Origin: Cynocephalus volans
Taxonomy: Eukaryota; Chordata; Mammalia; Dermoptera; Cynocephalidae
Direction: 5' to 3'
Length of the DNA stretch: 64,000 bases
NCBI RefSeq assembly: GCF_027409185.1
Contig: NC_084469.1
Location: forward strand, 80,263,918-80,327,917
Shown piece by piece: positions 1 through 25,871 of the stretch (the stretch's first letter is position 1; every line of letters begins with the position of its first letter). The position numbers were made by a program, and so were the translations under genes. The notes under the pieces are model-generated. The model worked only from the letters and a program-made list of their open reading frames with translations, made no database searches and was not told the DNA's origin.

Positions 1-608
1 ATCACCAAACGCAGCTCAGCAGGTAGAAAGAATGAATAGAAGCAGTTCTTCACTTTGTCTTCTTTTACTGCCTGGCAAATTACAAGAGGCAAGAATATCT
101 GAGAGAAAGAGAGAGAGAGAGAGAGAGAGGGAGGGAGGGAGGAAAGCCAGGCCAATGCAGGGACCAGCTGGAGAGGCAATTTAATGGTGTCAGGTAGGAG
201 AGAGACTCCGGTTGGGTCTGGGACGCTCTGGAGCAACAGAAATGCAAACTTCCCAGATGGGAATGAAAACCTTACACATGCTGAGCAGTGAAAGGACCTT
301 TTGGGAGACTGGGCAACTGGCCGCCATAGCTGGGTGGTAAGTGACTCCCCCAGCAGGACATGCTCAATGTGCATAGGGAACTCTGTAACGCCAGAGGAGC
401 TTGTGACACTCTTAGACACAGGGAAGGAAAAGAACCTGGAAACACTTCTTCGCCCTAAGGGCTAAAGGTCAAAATGGGACACTGTCCCTGTATTCATCAG
501 GAGGTCATGAGCCCAGTGTGGGCCAGGCCAGGGCAGAGACCAGACCAGACTAGACTGATTCAGCTAAGGGGGGAAAAAAACAGTTTCCAGGGAATAGAGA
601 AGCGCCAG
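1..608 (-). other. NOD2 intron 6 (partial)
   Basis: No exon or gene is recognised here. It contains a purine-rich (GA)n/(GGGA)n tract at about 99-142 and otherwise unique sequence. A 146-codon open frame on the plus strand from 474 runs antisense across exon 6 and is treated as chance. Confidence 0.6.
99..142. repeat. (GA)n / (GGGA)n simple repeat
   Basis: Alternating GA units pass into GGGA units on the plus strand, a purine-only run of about 44 bases. Confidence 0.9.
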
Positions 609-614
609 GCTCAC

Positions 615-16569
<15,955 letters not shown>

Positions 16570-16577
16570 TTCACAAC

Positions 16578-18684
16578 CTGGGGAGGAGAGCAAAGTCAGT
16601 ACAGGACTTCTCCCGAAGCCAGGCAGGTCAGCCCCTCCCCAGGTCCAAGTCAGCCACAGTTCTGCCCTCAGACATTATCCAATCCAAGCTCTGCATGGTA
16701 CAGATGTGCAAACTGAGGCCCGGAGAAAGCAAGAAACCAGCTCACAGCCCCACAGAGAGCTTGAAGCAGCCAAGAAATAAATCATCCTAACCCTTCCTGT
16801 CCTCTCCTCCTCCCCTCCCCCAACCCCACTCTTGGCTCCTCTGCTTGAATGTGGGCACAGGGAGAACTGCTTGGCCAAGGAGAACTATTTTAGTTCCCGA
16901 TTTACAGCAGCCTCCACTGTGGAGATGCCCTCCCTCCCAAGCTGCCAGACATAAAGGTAACCTTGCTACCTCAGTTTCCCCATCTGGTCAGCACATATCT
17001 ATGCTTCATCCCTGGCTTAAGAAGTTTTAAAAGGCTTAAGCTAATATTAAGAGCACCTGTCTCCCAAGGGATCAAGGAATTCAATCTCTTCGAGGCAGGG
17101 TGAGAGGGCTCTTCCATGCTGGCTAGATTCAGGCCACAGCAGCTTCAGTAATAGCTACTGTTTATTAAGCACTTACTACCTGCCAGGCACCATTCTAAGT
17201 GCTTTCCTGTATGAATTCACTTAACCCTCCCAACCACTCTGAAGTAAGCACTACAATCAGCCTCATATTACAGATGAAGAAACTGAGGTACAGAGAGGCT
17301 AAGTGATTTATACAACTGTCACAGCTAGACAAAGTGGAGCTAGAATTTGAACCCAAGGACTACAACCCCAGAAAGCAAGCCTTTTACTCCCTTATATTTA
17401 TAACATTCACCATAGGGGCCCAGGCCCATCCCTGTGCATATAATCCACGGCTACCTCAACGGGTAGACCCACAACATTGCCATAAAGATCGCAATCAAGG
17501 TGAAGTGAAAAATCACAGTGCAAACTAAGTTGGTTCAAAGCTTACTAGTGCATTGTCCCTGTCAACACGCTCCCCGCGCACTTGCCCTTAGGCCCCCACC
17601 TCTGTCCCAGCCCTCACCACCACGCATTACAGCTGCCGCTGTTGTTCAATGACTTACTATGGGCTCACCCTGCAGACTCTGGGTTCTGGGCACTTGAGGG
17701 GAAGTGGCCTCCAGGAGCTTCTAGGCCTGGGAAGGTTCCTGAGCAGCAGAGAAAATCTCTCAATTTGGTCAGTTCTATAATTGTCACAGGGTCCAGACAC
17801 AAAGGCTGGTGAACTGCCCAGAGAAAATGAAAGTGAAAGGGCGTAGCCATGGAAAAAGAAGAGGAAAGCCTGCTCCTTTTTATAAATCAGGGACATTCCG
17901 AGTCACACAAGGGAGCAGTCGCCAAGAAGCCTGGGGATTTTGCATCTTTCTTGTTGACTGTTTTAATGTCTCACTCCCTGCTTGGCCCATGTTAGAGCCT
18001 GAGTCTCGCTCATCCTGGCATCCCTAATCTTGGCCCAGCGCTGGGCACAGCGGTGGCACCATGGGAGCGTTCATGAATCAAAAATCCACTGAGGGAGGGG
18101 AGAGGCTGGAACACTCTGTGTCCATCCTCATACGGCAGCCAAGGTAAACAAAAGGAGAAATCTCCAACTCAGAAAGCCGCCAATACACAGACTGGAGGCC
18201 TTGTGCTGGTCAGATGGGGAAACTGAGGCAGTGAGGTTACCTTTGTGTCTAGCATCTTGGAAGGGAGGGCTTCTGTCTCCATGGCAGAAGCTGCTGTAAA
18301 CCAGGAACTGAAGTAGTTCTCCCTGGCCAAGCAGGTCTCCTCCTGTCTGTGCCCGCATCAAAGCAGACCAGCCAAGGGCCAGGGGGTGGGGGGGAAGGGA
18401 AGGCGGAGGAGGAGAGGACAGGAAGGGGGTAGGATGAGCTCTGGGCTTGACCCTGGAGTGGTTCTCAGCTGTGGAAATGCCAGCCAAGAATACAACAGCA
18501 GCCCCCACAGCCACCCTTGTCCAGATCCTGGGGAAAATAACTAACAATTCACCCTCCTCAGAGAACAGCCCAGAAATGGGTTAGCACTTTCCCTCTGACC
18601 CCAGGACTGGCAAGTATATGCACAGCCAGGAATTAAAGAAGGCTGAAAGTTAAGCTGCAATAGGACAATGCCTGCTCCATTTAC
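16578..18684 (-). other. NOD2 intron 1
   Basis: 2.1 kb between the untranslated exon 1 and exon 2. It holds a MIR at about 17,145-17,395, an A/C-rich simple stretch and otherwise unique sequence. No further exon is recognised. Confidence 0.75.
17145..17395 (-). repeat. MIR SINE
   Basis: TTTATTAAGCACTTACTACC, GCCAGGCACCATTCTAAGTG and GAAACTGAGGTACAGAGAGG make a well-preserved MIR in reverse orientation. Confidence 0.85.
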
Positions 18685-18880
18685 CCAGAGGCTACCTGAG
18701 GAGGGACACCTGCTCCTTTCTTCTCATCAGGAGAGCCTAGACACAAACACACATGCACACAAACCACTCGCCAAAGCTCATCAGGCTTGGGGCAGCAGGC
18801 ATGGCAAAGCCATCTGTGGGCAAGTCTTGAGCAGGAAGACAAGAGCCCAGCGGCACAGGACTGGCAGGTCTAGATCTGTC
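18685..18880 (-). other. NOD2: NOD2 exon 1, 5' untranslated
   Basis: The minus strand from about 18,880 down to 18,685 aligns, from memory, with the start of human NOD2 mRNA. Shared blocks include the CAGTCCTGTGCC and CCATGCCTGCT segments. The exon ends in CTGG followed by a GTAAAT donor (18684-18679). Joined to exon 2, the frame leading into the exon 2 ATG contains a TAG only three codons before the exon end, so nothing upstream can extend the protein. The human long-isoform ATG is deleted here. The 5' edge is estimated from homology and is uncertain by about 20 bases. Confidence 0.75.
18781..18813 (-). other. Short upstream ORF (10 codons) in the NOD2 leader
   Basis: Within NOD2 exon 1 an ATG at 18813-18811 opens a ten-codon frame (MALPCLLPQA) closed by TGA at 18783-18781. 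The human leader, as I recall it, also has an ATG at this place followed by a similar short frame, so the uORF appears retained. A second short frame opens at the overlapping ATGAGC just downstream and closes at 18737. Reduced initiation at the main ATG is an inference. Confidence 0.5.
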
Positions 18881-18898
18881 CACAGACCTCACCTCCAG

Positions 18899-18908
18899 GG
18901 AAAATCCC
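18899..18908 (-). promoter_or_regulatory. NF-kB site in the NOD2 proximal promoter
   Basis: The minus strand reads GGGATTTTCC, a perfect match to the GGGRNWYYCC kB consensus. It sits about 20-30 bases upstream of the inferred start of exon 1. The human NOD2 promoter is known to carry a kB site close to the start of transcription, used in TNF-induced expression. This copy is probably its orthologue, which would preserve positive feedback by NF-kB. There is no obvious TATA box. Confidence 0.65.
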
Positions 18909-20093
18909 AAAAGGATGGAACGGAAGCAAGAGTTGGCCAACCAGGCCACCAGAGCCAGGTAATTCTCAGCAGTTCTGGCACAAAGCCTGGTGAATCCACC
19001 ATGACCTCACTGAAAGACCCCACTGGGGACATGAGACACACCAACAGATGTGCTCGCCCACAAGGGGACAAGCTGCAGGTAAGTGAGGCAGCCTGACAGT
19101 TGCTTAAGTCATACACACCAGCTAGTGACACTAGGGTTCTGTGGACACCAAGAGGGAAAGGCAGGCCCAAGCCACAAGGCTTGGCACTCTGTCCTCACAC
19201 CAGCAGCTGGAAAGTCCCATCTCTTCCCGGGCCTTCTTCCAGAAACCTCAGAGCAGGGAGACTCCCCAAGGACCAATTCAGCCATCCCCCTGTCTTTGAG
19301 TAGGCATTGCCCTGTCTCAGCTTAAACATCTGGGAAGAAGGACCTGGCTTTGGTGCTGTCCTGACTAACCAGCTCAGGAAGTTCACCAGTTCAGGAAGTT
19401 CCTCATTATATCTAGCTTAAGTTTCTCCTGCTTCAGTTTAAATTGGTAGAGAGACAGAAAACACAGAGATGTTCATTCATCACCTATTTCATAAAACTGT
19501 CCCTAAAATCCTACCTCTTGCCCCTTTATTGCCTGGTCAGACCTCCCCTCTTCAGACTAAATACATCAATCTATCTCCATTTCTATTTCTTCTCTACTTC
19601 AATTACTACAACTTCAGAGTCACTATTGCCCTCTCCAAGGGGAGGCTCATACAGAGAAAGGGGCACTGCCTTGCTAAATCAGAGGGTCAAGGGGTAACCC
19701 ACATGGGCCCTCCCTTATCCCCAAGCCCAGGCCTGAGCCCTGACACCTCCTTCCTTCCTGAGACCATAGCCAGCCTGCTTTCTCTGGGGCCAAGAGCCAG
19801 TTGCTTTGCTTAGGTGCTGGAATCTCAGCCGACTGGCCCCCTACAGACAGGAGACGGAGGCCCAGGAAAGCCCAATTTCTGAACTGTCCTGGGTCCCAGG
19901 TGGGGCCAAGCCTCCCCTACGGCACTGGATCCATCCCCTTCCCTTCCCCCAACCATCCTCCATTCTCTTTCCCCTTCACTGAGCTTCTCTCTCTAAGAGA
20001 ACAGTTCTCACTAGTGCACAAACATACTGTAATTTCTCCATCACAAGTAAAAGCAAAGCCCTCTCTTGACCCCCCTCCCCTTATGGCTCCAAT

Positions 20094-20096
<3 letters not shown>

Positions 20097-20128
<32 letters not shown>

Positions 20129-20273
20129 AGTAAAGGGATCGCAACCCTCAGCACGGTGTGGTCCGCACCAAGCTCAGCCAGTGAGCGAACCAGCCATCCC
20201 TGTATAGGATTCGAACCCGTGGCCATGGCGCCACCAGCGCCGCACTCTTCCGAGTGAGCCACAGGGCCGGCCC
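20097..20273 (-). mobile_element. CYN-type dimeric tRNA-Ile-derived SINE
   Basis: On the minus strand the element starts GGGCCGGCCCTGTGGCTCAC and runs through a perfect RNA polymerase III B box, GGTTCGAATCC (20217-20207). It then starts a second tRNA-like unit (GGATGGCTGGTTCGCTCAC) and ends in a poly(A) of 29 (T run 20097-20125). Both units resemble tRNA-Ile. Flanks CTCCAATCC at 20087-20095 and 20273-20281 look like the target-site duplication. Dimeric tRNA-Ile SINEs with no unrelated tail are what I recall for the colugo CYN family. Confidence 0.8.
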
Positions 20274-20389
20274 TCCAATCCTATTTCTCAGCCCCCTTTA
20301 CAGCAGGTCTCCTTGTCTGTTGCCTGTACTGCTGCTCCAAGTTCTCCCCTGCCATCCCCTCCAATAGGGTCCTCTCCCCCAGACTGCTT

Positions 20390-21715
20390 TGTCAAGGCCA
20401 CCAGCGGACCTCCCTCGTGTTACTCAGCTCTCAGTTCCCAGCCCACATGGCGATTGCTCTGCCAAAGGCATTGGTCCTAATTGCTCTCTCCTCCTCCTTG
20501 AAGCGCTTTCCTCACCACCATCCAGAACACCCGGACTCTTTTTCTTCCCACCTCACTGGCTGTTTCTCTGTCTCCTTTGCTGGTTCCTAATGCTGGGGGC
20601 CCCAGAACTTGATGGTTGGACTTCTCTTCTCCCTATCACTTGCTCTCTAGGCGGGCCCACCTGCTCTTACGGCTCTAAATAACAGCTATTTTGTGATGCC
20701 CAACATTCTACTGCCAGGTCCAACTTCTCCATTAAATTCTTACCAAGTGCCTACTCAACATCACTTGGATGCCTAATGGGCATCTCAAACTTGACAAGCA
20801 CAAAAGCAAACTCCTGAACCTCCCCCTAAATGGCTCCCATCTCAGCTGACGGCAGCTCCAAACTTCCAGATGCTCAGTCCAAAAACCTGAGTCATCCTTG
20901 ACTCCACCTTTCTCTTGCATCCCAAATCCTATCAACCCAACCTGCAAAATATCTCCAATCTGAAAATCACAGATTTTTTTTTACCATCTCCATGCCGTGG
21001 TGCAAGTTCCTATGACCTCTCCCCAGAATGACAGCAGTGGTCCCCACACTGGTCCCTCCTTCTGCCCTCACCCCACTACAGTCCATTCTCCACCCCACAG
21101 CTAAATGAACCGGCTATATCCTAAGTCAGAGCAAGTGACTCTTCTGCTCAAAGCCCTCCAGCAGCTCCCACAGCACTCAATGAAAACCAAAGCCTTCACA
21201 GTGACCTTCAAGGCCCTATGTGACAGACCCCCACTTCCCCACCCCTTACCACTCTGCATTCATTTTTTCCTAATCCCCCACCCACTCCTCACCCATCCTG
21301 CTCCAGCCATACTGGCCTCCTCCTGGCTCCTAGAACAAGCCAGGCCTGCTTCTGCCTGTGATGTTTCTGCCTCAGGGCCTTTGCACGAGCTCTTCTCTTC
21401 CTTCTGCGACTACCCTTCTGTCCCCCAGATATTAACATGGCTCCCCCATCACCTCCTAAGACTTTGCTCAGTTGTCACTGTCTCAGAGAGGCCTTCCCTG
21501 ACTATGTTATATAAAACCGCAATACCCAACCCCACCACCCCATCCCCTGCTATTTTTGCCCATAGCACTTCTCACCACCTGACATGCTGTGAACTTATTT
21601 ATCTCATTGCTTTTCTTTCCAGAATGTGCACTCCATGAGGGCAGGTAGTTTTGTCAGATTTTTTTCCATTGCTATATCCCCAGTGTCTCATCCAGTGCAT
21701 CAATGAAGATTGCTT
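20390..21715 (+). repeat. LINE L2 sequence, two adjoining fragments
   Basis: The 20,700-20,965 part carries GAGTCATCCTTGACTCCACC. The 21,000-21,715 part carries CAAGGCCCTATGTGACAGA, GGGCCTTTGCACGAGCTCTT, GAGAGGCCTTCCCTGACTAT and ATATCCCCAGTGTCTCATCC, the standard 3' L2 order. The 177-codon open frame at 21,105 is L2-derived, not a gene. Confidence 0.75.
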
Positions 21716-22849
21716 GAATGCATGGAAAAATGGATTTATTTACTCCCTATAGCTCCAGGAGGCAGATTTGGAACCAACAGGTGGAATCTGCCAGCCAGGG
21801 ATTTTAGCTAAATGAAACAAGAGCTGCAGGACACCGAACAGCTGCCTCGTAAGTAACAAGCTCCCTATCACTGGGCATATGCAGCAGAGAAATTCTGCAC
21901 TGGAGGGAGGGAGGTAGGCTAGATGGGGCTGCTTCCTGCCTCAGATCCTAGTGTACAGAGAGGCAAAGGGGCCTTGAGTAACCAAAAAAGTCAGTGGCTA
22001 CAGCAGACACACAGCAGAGTGATAGGAACAGGAGAGCAGAGGCAGTGGGGACATCACTTTGGACTTCTTCACCAAGAGGTGACAGGAGAGGTTTTTCTCC
22101 TCTGTGGAACAAGGAGGCCTCCTTGGAGGAAGCCAGGTCACAGCACATGGGGAAACTGAGGCCATAGGCAGGGAGCCTAACAGCTCAGAAAGAGCAAGAG
22201 AGGTCAGAACAAACTTGGAGCCAGGGGTCCAGACTACAGCTCTCACCGAGCTGCAGAAGACCCTCCCTGAGGGGATTTGAGGGAAGGGTGGCTTTTTAGT
22301 TTGCTGGAATTCAGGTAGGAGCAGGTGGCTGTCCACTGACTTGAGAAGCGAAGGGGAGGGGAAACAGCCTGAAGGGTGGGCTCTGGGCAGGCCCTGCTGT
22401 GGGCCTGTCCCCACAGCAATGGGGTTTGAATGGGGGTCTCACACCCACCCAGGGGGAAGGAGGAGGCAGGAGACTCCCCTATGGGGTACACAGCAGCAGG
22501 GAGGGTTAGAGATCATCCAGGCAGATTCTCTCACTTACACCCACCCACTCACCGGCATGGGGAAACTGAGGCCCACAGACAGAGAGGAACTCGGAAAGGA
22601 GAGCCCCTCCCGCCCCCCGCTGAGACCTGAAGCTGGGTCTCCTCATTCCCCAGCTAGGACTTATTCTGCAGGTTCCCCCTCCACAGCCCTTGCAACCCCC
22701 AAGTCACAGCCTCTCCTCAGACCTCAAAGGCTCATGGGTGCCTGGAAGTTCTGCCCAAGCCCCCAAGACTCCCCATCCTCTGTAGTCACAGCCCGCCAGA
22801 GGGTCCCCAACCTCGAGATGCCCCCTTTCCTTCTACTGCCCATCTAAAC

Positions 22850-23290
22850 CTCAGGACTCCCCCAGGGGAAACCGAGTCAGCCCCTCCCCAAGCCAAGGGG
22901 CAAGGACGGCTCCAAGCCAGGTGTCCGAGTCCCCACGGTCGGGACCCTCGGTGCCCACGGCCTCCCCGTCCCCCAGGCACAAGCCGCGCACCTGGAGAGA
23001 GCACTTACCGCCGAGCCGCCGGCTTCGCCACTGCCGGGGTGAGAGCCACGATTCCAGGCTGCTGCTCCGGCTCCGGCTCCCGCTGGGCGGTGCTGGCTCT
23101 TGGCCCCGCCCCCGCTCCCTGCCCACCCCCCGCCTGCTCTGCCAAGGCCGCCGCACCCGGTCCTGTCCTGGCGTGCAGGGCCAGCCTCTCTGGTTGGCAA
23201 GGACTCATCTGGGACCGGGGGGGGGGGGGGGGGGGGGGGCGGGGCAGCTGGCCAGAAAGAGGCCGGGGCTGCCTGCAGACCTAGACTGCC
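22850..23290 (-). promoter_or_regulatory. GC-rich, CpG-containing block; candidate upstream NOD2 promoter and non-coding exon
   Basis: This is the only strongly CpG-bearing segment between the NOD2 exons and the L1. On the minus strand a consensus donor, CGGCG followed by GTAAGT (23008-23003), ends a possible exon whose last base is 23009. Runs of CCCGCCCC suggest Sp1-type sites. I infer an alternative NOD2 first exon and CpG promoter. An SNX20 upstream start on the other strand is possible but no plus-strand donor stands out. Confidence 0.4.
23217..23239 (+). repeat. Uninterrupted run of 23 G
   Basis: A homopolymer G tract inside the CpG-rich block, followed by CGGGG. It could form G-quadruplex structures and is an expected site of assembly or polymerase error. 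Confidence 0.95.
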
Positions 23291-23340
23291 GTGGGCAAGC
23301 GTGTTCCCCTTTCTGGGACACATTGCCTCCACACCCACCC

Positions 23341-23341
<1 letters not shown>

Positions 23342-23383
<42 letters not shown>

Positions 23384-23405
23384 CCTCACTCACTCACTCA
23401 CTCAC
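23342..23405 (+). repeat. (AC)n followed by (CACT)n microsatellite
   Basis: About 40 bases of alternating AC pass into CTCACTCACTCACTCAC. Located at the edge of the GC-rich block. Confidence 0.95.
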
Positions 23406-23443
23406 CATATCCTGTGAAATGAAAAGCTAGGAAGGCTGTTGGT

Positions 23444-23518
23444 GCTTCGGATGTCTAGGGACTTAACTGATCTGGACACACCTTTGAGAGATCAGTTAAG
23501 TCCATAGATATCCAAAGC
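23444..23518. repeat. Near-perfect 30-bp inverted repeat (hairpin) with a 15-base loop
   Basis: The inner arms GGACTTAACTGATCT (23459-23473) and AGATCAGTTAAGTCC (23489-23503) are perfectly complementary. Pairing extends outward for another 15 positions (23444-23458 with 23504-23518) with two mismatches and one G:U wobble. It may be the remnant of a palindromic DNA transposon, or a transcribed hairpin. I do not recognise a family or a known microRNA. Confidence 0.85.
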
Positions 23519-23894
23519 CTTATATTGTGAGGTTCCCAGAATAGTGTTTTCCAGAATGTGAAGAGTTACATATTAGGTGAGAGTGGACAGCGCATTTAAA
23601 GTTCCTCTTTTTTCATTTTTTTCTCAATCCTGTTTAAGTGAAGGAGAGAGGTCTCAGTTTCGTACTAATAGGACTTGAACACCTCTCTAACACTGCCTAG
23701 TCTAGTTGGCTCTGAAACAATATCTAACTAGAACTTAATAGCATTGTTTTGTTTCCACTGAATTTATTTTATTTTGCAATTTCCTATTCTCCCAAGCAAG
23801 TGACACTGGTTCTCCTTTTAAGGTATTAACATATGTTCCGTTTAAAACACTTGTATTTGGGTTTTTTAAAAATATGAAATGAATTTAAGGAAAA

Positions 23895-24125
23895 ATAATG
23901 AAAATAACTGATATTTACGTGGTGCTTACTGTGTGCTAGGCTTTACATACATTAACTCAGTTAATTCCTCCTACAGGGTATTGGCTATTATTATCCCTAA
24001 CTTATAGATGAAGAAACTGAGGCACAGAAAAGTTAATTAACCTGCCCGAATGGGACAGCAGAGCTGGGATTTGTCCCAGGCCTCTGGCACCAAAGGTCAT
24101 ACTCGAACCACTACCCCACACTGCT
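23895..24125 (-). repeat. MIR SINE
   Basis: GTGGTGCTTACTGTGTGCTA, ACATTAACTCAGTTAATTCC, GAAGAAACTGAGGCACAGAA and CAGAGCTGGGATTTGTCCC make a well-preserved reverse MIR. Confidence 0.85.
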
Positions 24126-24479
24126 TCCAGGTGAATATCTGTACTAGTGGTGCACAGTCTGCTGAGGCTGGGAAATGCTGCATTAGAAGGACTGCATCTA
24201 CCCAGGGAAATCATTCCAGGTGGTGTACAGATCTAGAAAAGCTAGAAACCTCCCAAATGCCAAATGGTAGATTACTTAAGAAAACTGACAGAGCATCAGA
24301 ACCTGCAAGACAACCAACCTGTCTTCTCTCATACTCCACATTCAACCCAGGAGCCAGTTTTCAGCTTGACCTTCAAAATATTTCGGAATGCAGCCACTTC
24401 TCACCATATCTACCATACCCAACACCATCTGGATCCAAATCGCTGGCATCTCTGGATTGTGGCAGGAGCTCCTAGCCAT

Positions 24480-25110
24480 TCTCCATGATTACAACTACAG
24501 TCTTCAATATAGCATCCAGGGTGATTCTGTTAAAAAAAAAAAGAAGAAGAAGAAGAAGTTACATTATGTCCTTCCTCTGCTGAAAGCCTTCCAATGGTTC
24601 CCATCTCACTCAGAGAAAAAGCCAGCATCCTTACAACTGCTATCTGGCCCCTAACACCCTCTCCGACCCCGCTTCTCACACTCTCCTCTCATTCCCTCTG
24701 TTGCAGCCACACTGATCTCCTAGCTGCTCCAGGAATATGCCAAGCCTGCTGCCATCTCCAGGCCTTTGCATTTGCCGTCCCCTCTGCCTGGAATGCTCTT
24801 CCTTTAGAAATCTACATGGCTCCCTCCTTCACTTCTTTCAGGTCCTTGCTTACATGTGACTGTCTTTGTGAGGGCTTCCCTGACCATTCTGTATATAACT
24901 GCAATACACACCCCCATCTCTTTGTCTGCTTTATTTTGTATTTTTCTCCATAGCACTTATCTCGACACAACACACTATGCATTCTTACTTACTGTCTTTG
25001 CTGTCAATCTCTCACCCAAGAGAACATGAGCTCCATGAGAACAAGAACTTCTGCCTTGTTCCCTGCCTTATCCCAAGGCCTAGAACAGGGCCTGGCATGC
25101 AATACATATT
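24480..25110 (+). repeat. LINE L2 3' end with an internal A/AAG-rich run
   Basis: AAGCCTTCCAATGGTTCCC, GCCACACTGATCTCCTAGC, CAGGCCTTTGCATTTGCCGT, TGAGGGCTTCCCTGACCATT and CCTAGAACAGGGCCTGGCAT follow the L2 3' end. A poly(A)/(GAA) run sits at 24,531-24,557. Confidence 0.8.
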
Positions 25111-25199
25111 TATTAAGTGAATGTACTGAAAATCATGCTCTAATTCTAATAACCAATGCAAATGAATTAACTATTGCAGTCCACAACAACTGCAGCCTC

Positions 25200-25574
25200 A
25201 TAGACATAATGTTGGGTGAAAGAAGCCAGATGCAAAAGCATACATAGTGTATGATAGCATTTATATACACAGGCAAAACCAAATTACAGTGGTAGGAGCC
25301 AGGATAGAGATTACCACTGGGGAGGAGTTTGGAGGTAAAGACCAGCAGAGAGGAGGAAGGAGACTTTCAGGGTGCTAGTAATGTCTTATTTTTGTTCTGA
25401 AAGGTGGTTGCATGGATGCAAAAACTTTCTGAAAACTGATCAAGTTAAACACTTATGGTATTTGCATTTTCCTTTATGTTTGTTATATTTGAATAGAAAT
25501 TTATTTTTAGAAGATGCTATAGATGTATGTTTATTAGCACAGAAAGATGCCCATAATATAAGGCTAAATTTAAA
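25200..25574 (+). repeat. Old L1 3' end, left flank of the young L1
   Basis: ATGTTGGGTGAAAGAAGCCA, ACCACTGGGGAGGAGTTTGG and GATCAAGTTAAACACTTATG are typical of L1M 3' regions in plus orientation. It ends near the insertion point of the young minus-strand L1. Confidence 0.6.
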
Positions 25575-25586
25575 GAGTATGTTGCT

Positions 25587-25590
<4 letters not shown>
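25575..25590. repeat. Target-site duplication, left copy, of the young L1
   Basis: GAGTATGTTGCTTTTT is repeated exactly at 32164-32179. This copy abuts the poly(A) end of the element (T-rich on the plus strand). Confidence 0.92.
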
Positions 25591-25617
<27 letters not shown>

Positions 25618-25790
25618 TTTATTTTGTCGATATACATTGTGGCTGATTATTGCTCCCCATCACCAAACCCTCCCTCCCTCCTCCCTCCCCCTCCCCCCCA
25701 ACAATGTCCTTTCTGTTTGCTTGTTGTATCAACTTCAAGTAATTGTGGTTGTTATATCTTCTCCCCGCCCCCCCGGGTTTTTTGTGTGTG

Positions 25791-25857
<67 letters not shown>

Positions 25858-25871
25858 TTATATGTTAATTT

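Noticed and set aside
20201-20273. A possible functional tRNA-Ile gene
   Set aside because: The tRNA-like segment lacks a proper acceptor stem and is fused to a second unit with poly(A), so it is a SINE.
21105-21638. A 177-codon open frame that could look like a novel gene
   Set aside because: It lies in an L2 3' end, matches the L2 consensus order and has no splice or promoter context.
22877-23389. Long open frames on both strands of the CpG-rich block (about 170 codons)
   Set aside because: They read through a CA repeat and a poly(G) run and consist of low-complexity Pro/Gly/Arg; high GC content explains the lack of stops.
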